Positions 22,638-30,775 of a stretch of DNA of 64,000 nucleotides are shown here, piece after piece. The position numbers and the translations under genes are program-made. The DNA comes from Candidatus Baltobacteraceae bacterium (lineage in GTDB: Bacteria; Vulcanimicrobiota; Vulcanimicrobiia; Vulcanimicrobiales; Vulcanimicrobiaceae). Numbering within the stretch: position 1 is the first letter of the stretch; every line of letters starts with the position of its first letter. The notes beneath the pieces are model-generated. The model had not been told where the DNA came from, ran no database searches, and saw nothing but the letters and a program-made list of their open reading frames with translations. The stretch spans positions 62,001-126,000 of the forward strand of contig DATBTN010000057.1 in NCBI GenBank assembly GCA_036559195.1. Direction: 5' to 3'.

Positions 22638-23839
22638 GTTCGCGCGCTCTCGACGAGGCGCTGGCGCGCCTGCCGGAACTTCGGCGGCGATTTGACATTA
22701 CGCGCGTTTGCGAGACCACTCGTTTGGATCGAGCGTGCGTCCCGATGATGAGCGCGATCGTTCCCAACTCGCCCGACGACGTGAGCGTGTATAACGGGCG
22801 GGGCCGCACCCGCGATGAGGCGCTCGTCGGAGCGGTGATGGAGGCCGTCGAGCGCCAGACGGCGGCGCGCTGCGAATTAGCGCAGCGTACGATGAGACCG
22901 GATGCGATCGAAGGCGGTCTCGATCTGCGCGCCGCCGGCCTGCGCTCCGGCTACGCGGGCGTCGAGATGCCGTTCGTCCGCGGCCTGGACGTTGCGAACG
23001 GCGAAACGGTTTTCGTCCCCACCGCACTCGTGCAGATGCCGTGGCGCGGCCTTCCCGCGTTCGCGACCACGCATACGAACGGACTGGCGGCCGCTTTTTC
23101 GAAAATCGATGCGATTCGCCGCGCGTTGCTCGAACTTCTCGAACGGCATCTTTGGGCGCTCACGCACGCCGGAGCGCACCTGCGTCCGAAGCGGATTCTG
23201 CGCGCGTCCTTACGGTGCGATCTCGCCTTCGTCGACGATCCGGTTGACGAGTTGGTCTTGCCGTGCGGCGACGAGCGAGTCGATGACCTCGCGCTGCGTA
23301 TTCGGGCGGCAGGCCTGACGCTGCGCGTGGTGGTGATGCGGGCTCACGGTCTGCCGCTTGCAATGTGCGCGACCGTGCGCGAAAGCGAGACGGGGATCGA
23401 ACGCGCTCACACGGGGTTGGGCGCCGCATGGTGCCCTGCCGATGCGGCGGTGCGGGCGATCACCGAGGCCATGCAGGCGCGGGTGGCCGACACCCAAGCG
23501 GCGCGCGAAAATATTCTGCGCGCAGGTGACGAACGAGGATCGTTCTCGGAGCACACGCGTCGCGGGCGCGCCCCCGCGTATGGACGCTGGTACTTCGACG
23601 GACCGACGTCGCCGGTCGATCTGGGTGCGCTCGAAGATTCGAGCGGTCCGGATATAGCCGGCGAAACGCGCAGACTCATCGCCGCCGTGAAGCGGCTGGC
23701 CGCCCGAATCGTGGTGGTAGACCTTTCGCCGCCGGATGGCGGCTACGCGGTCGTGCGCGCGATCGTGCCCGAATTGGAGACGACGCTAATCGACGGCAGA
23801 ATCGGCTCCCTCGCCAAGCACGTCGTTGCGGGCGCGTAG
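22634..23839 (+). CDS. YcaO-family ATP-dependent peptide-backbone modifying enzyme
   Basis: YcaO enzymes activate backbone amides with ATP to make azolines, thioamides or amidines in ribosomal peptides. The three ATP/Mg-binding helices are recognisable: GAVMEAVERQTAARCE, THTNGLAAAFSKIDAIRRALLELLERHLWAL, and ADAAVRAITEAMQARVADTQAARE, followed by the typical C-terminal strand GYAVVRAIVPELE. The protein has 401 residues and ends AGA, without the PxPxP tail of many azoline cyclodehydratases. The GTG start at 22634 overlaps the upstream stop. No E1-like, ThiF or TfuA gene is adjacent. Convergent with, and overlapping by 54 bp, the nitronate monooxygenase gene. The substrate is probably the peptide at 22052 (inference). 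Confidence 0.88.
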   Translation: MSSRALDEALARLPELRRRFDITRVCETTRLDRACVPMMSAIVPNSPDDVSVYNGRGRTRDEALVGAVMEAVERQTAARCELAQRTMRPDAIEGGLDLRAAGLRSGYAGVEMPFVRGLDVANGETVFVPTALVQMPWRGLPAFATTHTNGLAAAFSKIDAIRRALLELLERHLWALTHAGAHLRPKRILRASLRCDLAFVDDPVDELVLPCGDERVDDLALRIRAAGLTLRVVVMRAHGLPLAMCATVRESETGIERAHTGLGAAWCPADAAVRAITEAMQARVADTQAARENILRAGDERGSFSEHTRRGRAPAYGRWYFDGPTSPVDLGALEDSSGPDIAGETRRLIAAVKRLAARIVVVDLSPPDGGYAVVRAIVPELETTLIDGRIGSLAKHVVAGA

Positions 23840-24877
23840 ACTCTCCGCGACCAGACGCCGTACCAGTGCGGCTGCGGATTGGCGGCGGGCGAGGCGCGGC
23901 GCCTGGCCGGACCAAAGCGAGAGATAGTCGGTACGGCCATCGGCCCCGGCTTTCGCGCGCATCGCTCGAGTCAAGGCGTTCTGCATCGGATAGGGCGCGA
24001 TCGCACCCGAGGCTTCGATCTCGCGCATCGCCCGATTGACCAGACCGCGAGCCGGGCGCCCGGAGAACGCGCGCGTGATCGCCGTGCCGTCCTCGGACGC
24101 GGCGAGAATCGCGTCTTTGTACGCTTGCGGAAGACCCGATTCGTCACACGTCAGAAACGCCGTCCCTAATTGCGCGCCGGCCGCGCCCAATACGCGTGAC
24201 GCGACGATTCCCCGCCCGTCCATGATGCCGCCGGAAGCGATGACCGCAACCGAGACCGCGTCGACGATCTGCGGTACGAGCGCGAGCGTGCCGATCATCG
24301 CGGATTCGAACGGCCCTAAAAACGTGCCGCGATGGCCGCCCGCCTCGCTGCCTTGCGCGACGATGGCATCGACGCCGGCATCTTCGAGGGCACGCGCCTC
24401 CGCCACGGTCGTAGCGGTTCCGATCGTACGGATTCCGCGCGATCGCAATCTCTGCAGCGCCGCCGGCGGCACAATGCCGAAGGTGAAACTAAAAATCGGT
24501 GCGCCGGACTCGATAACCGCATCGAGTTGCGCATCGAACGCGGCGCGCGACGAATACACTGGCGGCACGCTCGGGGCGGGCATTCCGAGTTCGGCGTGAT
24601 AGTGCGAAAGCAGTTCGATCATCGCCGTGAGGTCCGCGTCCGGCGGATCGGGCAACGGCGAGAAGAGATTGAACGCAAACGGTTTCTCCGTGCGCTCGCG
24701 CACCGCCGCCGCCGCATCGAGAATCTGCTGCGGCGTCATAGACGCGGCGCCGAACGACCCCAGAGCTCCGCTCTGCGAAACGGCCGCTACGAGCTCGACC
24801 GTCGTCGCGCCGCCGGCCATCGGCGCCTGGACGATAGGGTGTTCGATTCCCAGCAGCGCTTCGAAATCACGTCGCAT
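23786..24877 (-). CDS. Nitronate monooxygenase (2-nitropropane dioxygenase family)
   Basis: A 363-residue FMN-dependent TIM barrel that oxidises toxic alkyl nitronates. Family markers are the N-terminal IEHPIVQAPMAGGATTVELVAAVSQSGALGSFGAA, the phosphate/FMN loop IVAQGSEAGGHRGTF with the catalytic-region His, VAVIASGGIMDGRG and LGAAGAQLGTAFLTCDES. Alternatively an enoyl-reductase-like FabK relative, but the SEAGGHRG motif favours nitronate monooxygenase. It overlaps the antiporter gene upstream by 11 nt and runs 54 nt into the YcaO gene on the other strand. Confidence 0.88.
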   Translation of the reverse strand: MRRDFEALLGIEHPIVQAPMAGGATTVELVAAVSQSGALGSFGAASMTPQQILDAAAAVRERTEKPFAFNLFSPLPDPPDADLTAMIELLSHYHAELGMPAPSVPPVYSSRAAFDAQLDAVIESGAPIFSFTFGIVPPAALQRLRSRGIRTIGTATTVAEARALEDAGVDAIVAQGSEAGGHRGTFLGPFESAMIGTLALVPQIVDAVSVAVIASGGIMDGRGIVASRVLGAAGAQLGTAFLTCDESGLPQAYKDAILAASEDGTAITRAFSGRPARGLVNRAMREIEASGAIAPYPMQNALTRAMRAKAGADGRTDYLSLWSGQAPRLARRQSAAALVRRLVAESLRARNDVLGEGADSAVD

Positions 24878-26399
24878 GCGACGCCCCGATGTGTTCCGGA
24901 TCGAAACGCGGATAGCGCGGTCCGTGCGCGCCGAACTCGTACATTTCGACGGTAGACGGCATACGTACGTGCGCGTCCGGCCACCGTTCGGAAGGAGCGA
25001 ATACCACGTAGCGGGCGTTGCGCTCGCGCACCAGCGAGACGATTCGGCCGCCGTCCTCCGCGATCTCGGCCTCTACATCGTTGGCGCGCGCGAATGCGAC
25101 GGCACTCTCGTCCCGATCGACCAGCAGCGCGCGGTGGCCGCGGTCGATGAGCCGGCGGGCGGCATCGAGGGTGAGCGGCGAGATGCCGGCGATAATGAGC
25201 GAGGGCATAGCCAAGCCGAAGATACGCGTCACCGCGATCGCCGCGGCGGTGGAAACGACGATCGTGATCATGATGATAAGAAAGAGTACGCCCGCGAGAA
25301 CGCCGCCGCCGCGCAAGCCCCAGGCAGGCAACTGGGTCGCGTAATAGGTTGCGAGCGATACGGCGACGATACCGCGGGGGAAGATCGTCATCATCAGCAA
25401 TCGTTCGGGCCACGAGTAGCGGCCGCTCGTCGTTGCGAGCAGCACGGTCACGATGCGAAAGGCGATCAATACGCCGACGATTGCCGCGGATGGCAGGACG
25501 AGCGCGCCGAGTTTCGCGATCTCGATCTGCGACGCAAGCAGAACGAAAACGGTCGAAAGCGCGAGCATCGAGAGGTCCTCTTTGAACGAGCGCAGCAAAC
25601 GTTCGTGCGGAATCGCCTTTAGCTCCACGATCATGCCGCAGACGACTACGGCCACTAGGCCGCTCTCGTGCGAAAGATATTCCGCCAGCGCGTACGCACC
25701 AAAGCCCAAAAGCAGGACGTAGATTTTGCTGATGTCGCTCGACGAGCGCGTCGCGAGGCCGATCGTTTGCCTGCCCAAGATGCCTAATGCCAGGCCCACG
25801 ACGAGACCCGTCCCGATGCGCAACGTCGCGTGTAATCCGGTGACGAACGGCGCACCGGGACGCGTCGTAAACGAAGCGAAAACGGCGGCCGCGATGATGA
25901 CGCCGATGGCGTCGAGCACGAGCCCTTCGGTTTCGAGGAGGTGCGAGAGCAAGACCCGCAGCCGCAGCCGCGCGAGCAGCGGTCCCGTAACGGTCGGTCC
26001 GGTGACCACGCAGACCGCGGCCACCATAATCGCTACCAGCGGCGTCAGGCCGAAGTGGCGTCCCACGCTCGGTAATGCCGCAAGCGTGAGCGCCGGGCCG
26101 ACGATGGCCAAAAGTCCGATCGTCGCCTTCGGCATGTGGCGCAAATCGATTCGCAGCGTTGCCTCGAAAAGAACGACGACGACCGCGAGCGAGAGCAGCG
26201 CGCGCGCTCCGGGCTGGGTCAAATCTAGGCGGAGCCAGCCGATCCCGCTGGGGCCGGCGGCCAAACCGCAAGCCAGCAGCGTAATGATCGACGGCACCCC
26301 GAATCGGCGGAGCAGGATGCGCGCGAGCAACGCGGCGCCCAGTACCAGGACGGTGCCGAATTCTACGGACAGCGTTGCGGGATGTGGCGGAAAACCCAT
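24867..26399 (-). CDS. Monovalent cation/proton antiporter (CPA family) with nucleotide-binding tail
   Basis: About 12-13 hydrophobic helices span residues 1-400 (e.g. FGTVLVLGAALLARILL, VVTGPTVTGPLLARL, LETEGLVLDAIGVIIAAAVFA with the ion-binding Asp of CPA exchangers, LLMMTIFPRGIVAVSLATYYA). The C-terminus (SLIIAGISPLTLDAARRLIDRGHRALLVDRDESAVAFA) resembles a TrkA-N/Rossmann regulatory domain. It probably exchanges Na+ or K+ for H+ at the inner membrane. I prefer the ATG at 26399 over one 42 nt upstream, because it leaves 77 bp for the divergent promoter; the difference is only a few N-terminal residues. Confidence 0.85.
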   Translation of the reverse strand: MGFPPHPATLSVEFGTVLVLGAALLARILLRRFGVPSIITLLACGLAAGPSGIGWLRLDLTQPGARALLSLAVVVVLFEATLRIDLRHMPKATIGLLAIVGPALTLAALPSVGRHFGLTPLVAIMVAAVCVVTGPTVTGPLLARLRLRVLLSHLLETEGLVLDAIGVIIAAAVFASFTTRPGAPFVTGLHATLRIGTGLVVGLALGILGRQTIGLATRSSSDISKIYVLLLGFGAYALAEYLSHESGLVAVVVCGMIVELKAIPHERLLRSFKEDLSMLALSTVFVLLASQIEIAKLGALVLPSAAIVGVLIAFRIVTVLLATTSGRYSWPERLLMMTIFPRGIVAVSLATYYATQLPAWGLRGGGVLAGVLFLIIMITIVVSTAAAIAVTRIFGLAMPSLIIAGISPLTLDAARRLIDRGHRALLVDRDESAVAFARANDVEAEIAEDGGRIVSLVRERNARYVVFAPSERWPDAHVRMPSTVEMYEFGAHGPRYPRFDPEHIGASHAT

Positions 26400-26476
26400 G
26401 AAGTCGGCGCTTCTCTTCAAACGCAGAATTTCTTGGTACAATGATGCGACGCCGCATTTTTTCGCAGAGGGCTCAC

Positions 26477-26749
26477 ATGGATTTTATTGGAGCGATCGAC
26501 CCCGCGAGCGTAGACGGTAAAGAGCCGATCGCGCAATCGGATCAATTCGCGATCTACGCGCTAGGCAGCGGAGCGTATCTTCTCGTACAGCGGCACGCCG
26601 GGACGCCGTGGATGGGGCTGCGCCTCTCCGGCGACGGCGTTTTCCGCGTCGGATCGCTGATCGTGGAAGCGATGCGGCATCTCTACCGCGATGTCGCTTC
26701 GCACCTTTCGCCTAGCCGCGTTGATGACGGACAGGAGTCGTGGCGATAA
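26477..26749 (+). CDS. Hypothetical 90-residue protein
   Basis: The ATG at 26477 has AGAGGG upstream, and TACAAT at 26437-26442 is a plausible -10. The product (MDFIGAIDPASVDGKEPIAQSDQFAIYALGSGAYLLVQRHAG...) is soluble, with a small beta-rich centre and a helical C-terminus (LIVEAMRHLYRDVASHL). Not recognised. It converges with the STAS gene and overlaps its 3' end by 38 bp, so the last residues could be questioned. Confidence 0.5.
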   Translation: MDFIGAIDPASVDGKEPIAQSDQFAIYALGSGAYLLVQRHAGTPWMGLRLSGDGVFRVGSLIVEAMRHLYRDVASHLSPSRVDDGQESWR

Positions 26750-27071
26750 CCTCCGGTGCGGGCGAGAGTAACGCATCGTGGATTTCGAAGCGTTTGTCGA
26801 GACCGGTTATCCGCAGTAGGCGGCGGACGTTCGGTTGCACCTGGATCATCCGAACGACGGCCGGTCCGGTCAGGCGTTCTTTGAGCCGGATCAGTTCGGT
26901 AAGCGCGGTCGCGTCCATAAAGGTTACGTCGCGCATGTCGAGCGTCGCCCGTTCGGTAAACGGCGCTTCGCGCAACCGCAACCGCAATTCTTCGCGCCGA
27001 GTGAGATCGTATTCGCCGGACAATCGCAGAACGAAAATCAAATCGTCATTGGCCGCGAGTGGATCTTGCAT
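26712..27071 (-). CDS. STAS-domain anti-anti-sigma factor-like protein
   Basis: A 119-residue SpoIIAA/RsbV-type STAS domain: LIFVLRLSGEYDLTRREELRLRLRE, TLDMRDVTFMDATALTELIRLKERL, VRRLLRITGLDKRFEI. In partner switching the central Ser is phosphorylated by an anti-sigma kinase and dephosphorylated by a PP2C enzyme such as the one at 17.7 kb. Here the phosphosite region reads FMDATALTEL, so Thr takes the usual Ser place. Start at the ATG at 27071; a TTG at 27152 would add 27 residues, but TATACT near 27144 looks like the -10 of this gene's promoter. Confidence 0.8.
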   Translation of the reverse strand: MQDPLAANDDLIFVLRLSGEYDLTRREELRLRLREAPFTERATLDMRDVTFMDATALTELIRLKERLTGPAVVRMIQVQPNVRRLLRITGLDKRFEIHDALLSPAPEVIATTPVRHQRG

Positions 27072-27194
27072 AGGTCTCTGTTCCGAATTGGTACCAAAAA
27101 CGCGCAACGCAAAAGCTGCGAAACGGTCTTCATGGGTTAAAGTATACGCCAAAACCGCCGCCCGTGCACCCGTGGTCGGGGTAGTCCGGGGCGG

Positions 27195-28376
27195 CTAGCG
27201 GCGGCGGCGAGGGGTATAGGTTACCAAACGCGGAGCTTGTTTGGCTACGAACTCCGGAAGTTCCGGATTCTTCGAGCGATCGAGCCGTTTGCCGAGCGAT
27301 CGTTCGATCTGTGCGAAGAGCGACTCTTCTTCGGCGGAGACGAACGTGATCGCGTCGCCGGTGCGTTTCGCGCGCGCGGTGCGGCCGATGCGGTGAACGT
27401 AATCTTCTGGAATCATCGGAACGTCGTAGTTGACGACGTGGCCGAGTTCGGCGATGTCGATGCCGCGCGCGGCGATGTCCGTCGCAACCAGAACGCGGTA
27501 TTTTCCGCGTTTGAATCCATCGAGGGCTTGCGTGCGCTGCGCTTGCGAGCGATCCCCGTGAATGCGCTCCGAAGCGACGTTGTGTTTGGCGAGCGCCGCG
27601 GCTAGGCGATTGGCGCGCGCTTTCGTTCGCGTAAACGCTATCGCGCTGCCGATCGAGCTATCTTTGAGCAGTTCGACGAGCAAATCGGTCTTGCGCAACT
27701 GATCGATGGAATAGACCGTTTGAGTGAGCCCATCGACCGCCGAGTTCGTCGGCGCGAGATTGACTCGCACCGGGTCGCGGAGCATCTCGCGGGTCAGGGC
27801 GGCGATTGCCGGCGGAATCGTGGCGGAGAAGAAGAGCGTCTGGCGTTTGGCGGAGACGAGTTTGGCTATACGCCGCACGACGGGCAGGAAACCCATATCG
27901 AGCATCCGGTCGCCTTCGTCGAGAACGAAGAGCGAGACCTCGCCGAGTTTCGCCGTTCCCTGCGTGACGTGATCGAGCAGGCGTCCCGGGGTCGCGACGA
28001 TGATATCGTCCCCGCGTGCGAAGGCGCCAGCCTGTTTGCCGAAGCCCACGCCGCCGTAGACGGCGCTGACCCGAATCTTCGTATGGCGCGCGAGTTCGCC
28101 GAGATGCGTCGCGATCTGCGCGGCGAGTTCGCGCGTCGGAGCGAGAATCAGCGCGCGCGTTTTGCCGCGCGGCAGATCGATTAGCGCGTTGAGGATCGGC
28201 AGGCCGAACGCTGCGGACTTGCCGCTGCCGGTCGCCGCGCTCGCGAGCACGTCGCGCCCTTCGAGCGCGGGCGGGATCGCCGCGGTTTGAACCGGAGTGG
28301 GTTCGGTGTAGTGGAGGTCGCGTACCGCGCGCAGCAGCGCCGGGTGCAGACCGAGTGTGTCAAAACTGTTGATGAT
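27195..28376 (-). CDS. DEAD-box RNA helicase (RhlE-like), DEGD variant, apparent ATC start
   Basis: An ATP-dependent RNA helicase of the short RhlE type (about 393 residues). Q motif FDTLGLHPALLRAVRDLHYTEPTPVQ, motif I ATGSGKS, Ib ATPGRLLDH, II VLDEGDRMLDMGF (DEGD, not DEAD), III FFSATIPP, IV AIAFTRTKARANRLA, V VLVATDIAARGIDI, VI YVHRIGRTARA, then a short basic tail ending PRRRR. No ATG, GTG or TTG exists upstream of the Q motif; the first usable one is a GTG inside motif I (28250), which would destroy the protein. ATC codons at 28371-28376 just before the FD of the Q motif are the likely start. It lies 32 nt downstream of its paralogue. Confidence 0.85.
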   Translation of the reverse strand: MINSFDTLGLHPALLRAVRDLHYTEPTPVQTAAIPPALEGRDVLASAATGSGKSAAFGLPILNALIDLPRGKTRALILAPTRELAAQIATHLGELARHTKIRVSAVYGGVGFGKQAGAFARGDDIIVATPGRLLDHVTQGTAKLGEVSLFVLDEGDRMLDMGFLPVVRRIAKLVSAKRQTLFFSATIPPAIAALTREMLRDPVRVNLAPTNSAVDGLTQTVYSIDQLRKTDLLVELLKDSSIGSAIAFTRTKARANRLAAALAKHNVASERIHGDRSQAQRTQALDGFKRGKYRVLVATDIAARGIDIAELGHVVNYDVPMIPEDYVHRIGRTARAKRTGDAITFVSAEEESLFAQIERSLGKRLDRSKNPELPEFVAKQAPRLVTYTPRRRR

Positions 28377-28408
28377 CGTGTCTTTCGTGAACGTACGTGG
28401 GAGTCGGA

Positions 28409-29593
28409 CTAGCGGCGTCGCGGTCGCGAGCGATAGACGACTTGGGGTTTGGGCGCTTCGATGCTCGCTTCGGGAGAGAGCGGATTCTTCGTGCGAACGA
28501 GCGGCTTGCCCAGCGCGTACTCGATCTGTTTGATCAGCGGTTCTTCGTCGGCCGAAACGAACGTGATCGCATCGCCGGTTGCCTTCGCGCGCGCCGTGCG
28601 GCCGATGCGATGCATGTAGTCTTCGGCGGCGTGCGGTACGTCGTAATTGACCACGTGACCGAGTTCGGCGATATCGATGCCGCGTGCGGCGATGTCGGTC
28701 GCGACCAAAACGCGATACTTTCCGCGCTTAAAGTTTTCGAGCGCGCGAGTACGCTGCGATTGCGAGCGATCGCCGTGGATCAGCTCGGTGGGGATCCGAT
28801 GCTTTTCGAGCGTCGCCGCCAGCCGGTCCGCGCGCGCTTTCGTGCGCGTGAAAGCGATGGCGGAAAAAATCGTGTTGTCCTTGAGCAATTCCAGGAGCAG
28901 ATCGGTCTTTTTATCTTGCGCGACCGCGTAGAGCGTTTGGGTCAGGCCGTCGACGGGCGACGCTTTGGCCGCGAGCTCTACGCGCACCGGGTTATCGAGC
29001 ATGTCGCGGATCAGCGCCGAGATCGCCGCCGGCAGCGTTGCCGAGAAAAAGAAGGTCTGGCGCTGCGTTGCCACGCGCGTGATGATCTTGCGGACCGCCG
29101 GCAAAAAGCCCATGTCGAGCATGCGGTCGGCTTCGTCGAGCACGAGCATCGAAACGCGATCGAGTTTGGCCGTGCCGCGCTGCACGTGGTCGAGTAACCG
29201 CCCCGGCGTGGCCACGACGATGTCGGTGCCGCGTTTGAATGCGGTTACCTGCGGGCCGAAACCGACCCCGCCGTAGACGGCCGCGACCGTCACCGTCGTA
29301 TATTTAGCGAGCTCGGTGAGGTGTTGGGCGATCTGCTCGGCGAGCTCTCGCGTCGGCGCTAGAATCAGCGCGCGCGTCGTTCCGCGCGGCTGGTCCATCA
29401 GTGCCTGGAGAAGCGGAAGTCCGAAAGCGGCCGATTTACCGCTGCCGGTCTCGGCGCTGGCCAAGACGTCGCGGCCTTCGAGCGCCGGCGGAATGGAGAG
29501 TTGTTGAATCTGGGTGGGTTCGGTGAATTTAAGGTCGCGCACGGCGCGAAGCAACTCCGGCTGCAAGCCGAGTTCGTCAAACGTACTGATAAT
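28409..29593 (-). CDS. DEAD-box RNA helicase (RhlE-like), apparent ATT start
   Basis: A close paralogue of the next gene, about 394 residues: Q motif FDELGLQPELLRAVRDLKFTEPTQIQ, motif I AETGSGKS, II VLDEADRMLDMGF, III FFSATLPAA, VI YMHRIGRTARA, ending RSRPRRR. Such helicases unwind structured RNA in ribosome assembly and mRNA decay. In frame, no ATG, GTG or TTG lies upstream of the TTG at 29566, which is within the Q motif. ATT at 29591-29593, giving (M)ISTFDELGLQ, is the best start. The two paralogues share the context CGAAAGA just before AT(T/C)ATCA. The two helicases form one leftward transcript. Confidence 0.87.
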   Translation of the reverse strand: MISTFDELGLQPELLRAVRDLKFTEPTQIQQLSIPPALEGRDVLASAETGSGKSAAFGLPLLQALMDQPRGTTRALILAPTRELAEQIAQHLTELAKYTTVTVAAVYGGVGFGPQVTAFKRGTDIVVATPGRLLDHVQRGTAKLDRVSMLVLDEADRMLDMGFLPAVRKIITRVATQRQTFFFSATLPAAISALIRDMLDNPVRVELAAKASPVDGLTQTLYAVAQDKKTDLLLELLKDNTIFSAIAFTRTKARADRLAATLEKHRIPTELIHGDRSQSQRTRALENFKRGKYRVLVATDIAARGIDIAELGHVVNYDVPHAAEDYMHRIGRTARAKATGDAITFVSADEEPLIKQIEYALGKPLVRTKNPLSPEASIEAPKPQVVYRSRPRRR

Positions 29594-29761
29594 GGACGAT
29601 CTTTCGAAGGAGAGCGCGGCTCGATCGCATTTCGAAAGATCGCGCAGGGTGGCCCTCAGTATTGCACGGCTTCCCCTCCGGAGTCAAATGGAAGAGTCGC
29701 AGGAGGGGTCGGCCACGCGTCCCTAAGGCCTTCCTCAGGCATGAGATGGTACGATATCGCG

Positions 29762-30292
29762 ATGTTACGAGGTTTTATCGCCGGCGTAACGGTCACGGTC
29801 GCAATCGTGCTGCTCGCCGGATACGCGGGGATCGTCACCGGCACGCTCGTTCCGGCCAACGCCGATGCCAAACCGGGCAAATTCGAAGAATGGGCGGCGA
29901 AAACGTCGCTGCGCGCGAGCGTACGGCGCGCCGCGACGCCGGCCGCGATCCCGCTCGCGGCAAGCGATCGCAACCTGCTTGCGGGCATCAAACTTTACGG
30001 CGAAAACTGCGCCGTCTGTCACGGAACCGCCGGCGGCGTCAAGAGCGAGACGAAGATCGCAAAGGGTCTCTACCAAAAGCCGCCGCAGCTCGGCGGCAAG
30101 CACGGCGTCGAAGACGATCCCGGCGGCGAGACGTTTTGGAAAATCAAGCACGGAATTCGCTTGACCGGCATGCCGGCGTTTGGGTCCACGCTCAGCGACG
30201 CGCAGATCTGGCAGATGTCGTTATTTTTGAAGCAAATGGATCGCTTGCCACCCGTGCCGGAGCGCGCGTGGCAAGCGATGAGGACGCCGTAG
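29762..30292 (+). CDS. Membrane-anchored c-type cytochrome
   Basis: A 176-residue protein starting at the ATG at 29762 (MLRGFIAGVTVTVAIVLLAGYAGIVTG), whose N-terminal helix serves as signal or anchor. One haem c site CAVCH near residue 82 (LYGENCAVCHGTAGG) and the Met ligand in GMPAFGSTLSDAQIWQMSLFL define a class I monohaem domain on the outer side of the inner membrane. It would carry electrons to a terminal oxidase or reductase, none of which is in the window. Convergent with the next gene, which ends 1 nt away. Confidence 0.9.
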   Translation: MLRGFIAGVTVTVAIVLLAGYAGIVTGTLVPANADAKPGKFEEWAAKTSLRASVRRAATPAAIPLAASDRNLLAGIKLYGENCAVCHGTAGGVKSETKIAKGLYQKPPQLGGKHGVEDDPGGETFWKIKHGIRLTGMPAFGSTLSDAQIWQMSLFLKQMDRLPPVPERAWQAMRTP

Positions 30293-30293
30293 T

Positions 30294-30689
30294 TTAGAGG
30301 AGCGGGTGGTCTTCCGGGGTGGCCGTGAAGCGATACTCGGTCGCGGTTTCGTCGATCGCCGTACCGACAATCTTGCCGCGTTCGAGACTTCCGCGAATCT
30401 GGATCGCGCCGTTCGGACCGATATCGAGCCAGATATCTTTGCCGCTGCGGCCGCCGGTAACGGTGACGAAGGGCCCCTGGCCGTCTTCGGCGCGGTAGTA
30501 GCCGCTGATGATGTTATCGGGCGATATCCGCAGTTGGAGCGTTCCGCTATAGGGACCGGGAGAACCGTATAGTTGTACGAACTGGGTCGTGTAATAGGTC
30601 GCGGCGTTCGAGGGCGATGCGGCTACTCCGGCCGGGGCGCCGGCTAGGAGCGCAGCGGCGACCAATGTTTGAAGGGTGTACTTGTTCAT
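30294..30689 (-). CDS. Secreted hypothetical protein
   Basis: A 131-residue protein with a clear signal peptide (MNKYTLQTLVAAALLAGAPAGVAAS) and a mature part that looks all-beta (GPYSGTLQLRISPDNIISGYYRAEDGQGPFVTVTGGRSGKDIWLDIG, IQIRGSLERGKIVGTAID). No cysteines and no known motif. Probably a small periplasmic or surface beta-barrel/lipocalin-like domain. Divergent from the Crp-type regulator with an 86-bp gap. Confidence 0.65.
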   Translation of the reverse strand: MNKYTLQTLVAAALLAGAPAGVAASPSNAATYYTTQFVQLYGSPGPYSGTLQLRISPDNIISGYYRAEDGQGPFVTVTGGRSGKDIWLDIGPNGAIQIRGSLERGKIVGTAIDETATEYRFTATPEDHPLL

Positions 30690-30775
30690 GTCTGCTTCTT
30701 ACTACCGCGCGCGAGCGGTAACGGTTCCACGCGAAATGAAACTGCGGTTTACATACAGAACGCTTGGCTGTGTTC

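Noticed and set aside
24787-26457. 556-codon frame antisense-in-frame to the antiporter on the same strand
   Set aside because: Arg/His-rich shadow; the antiporter frame has membrane helices and family motifs.
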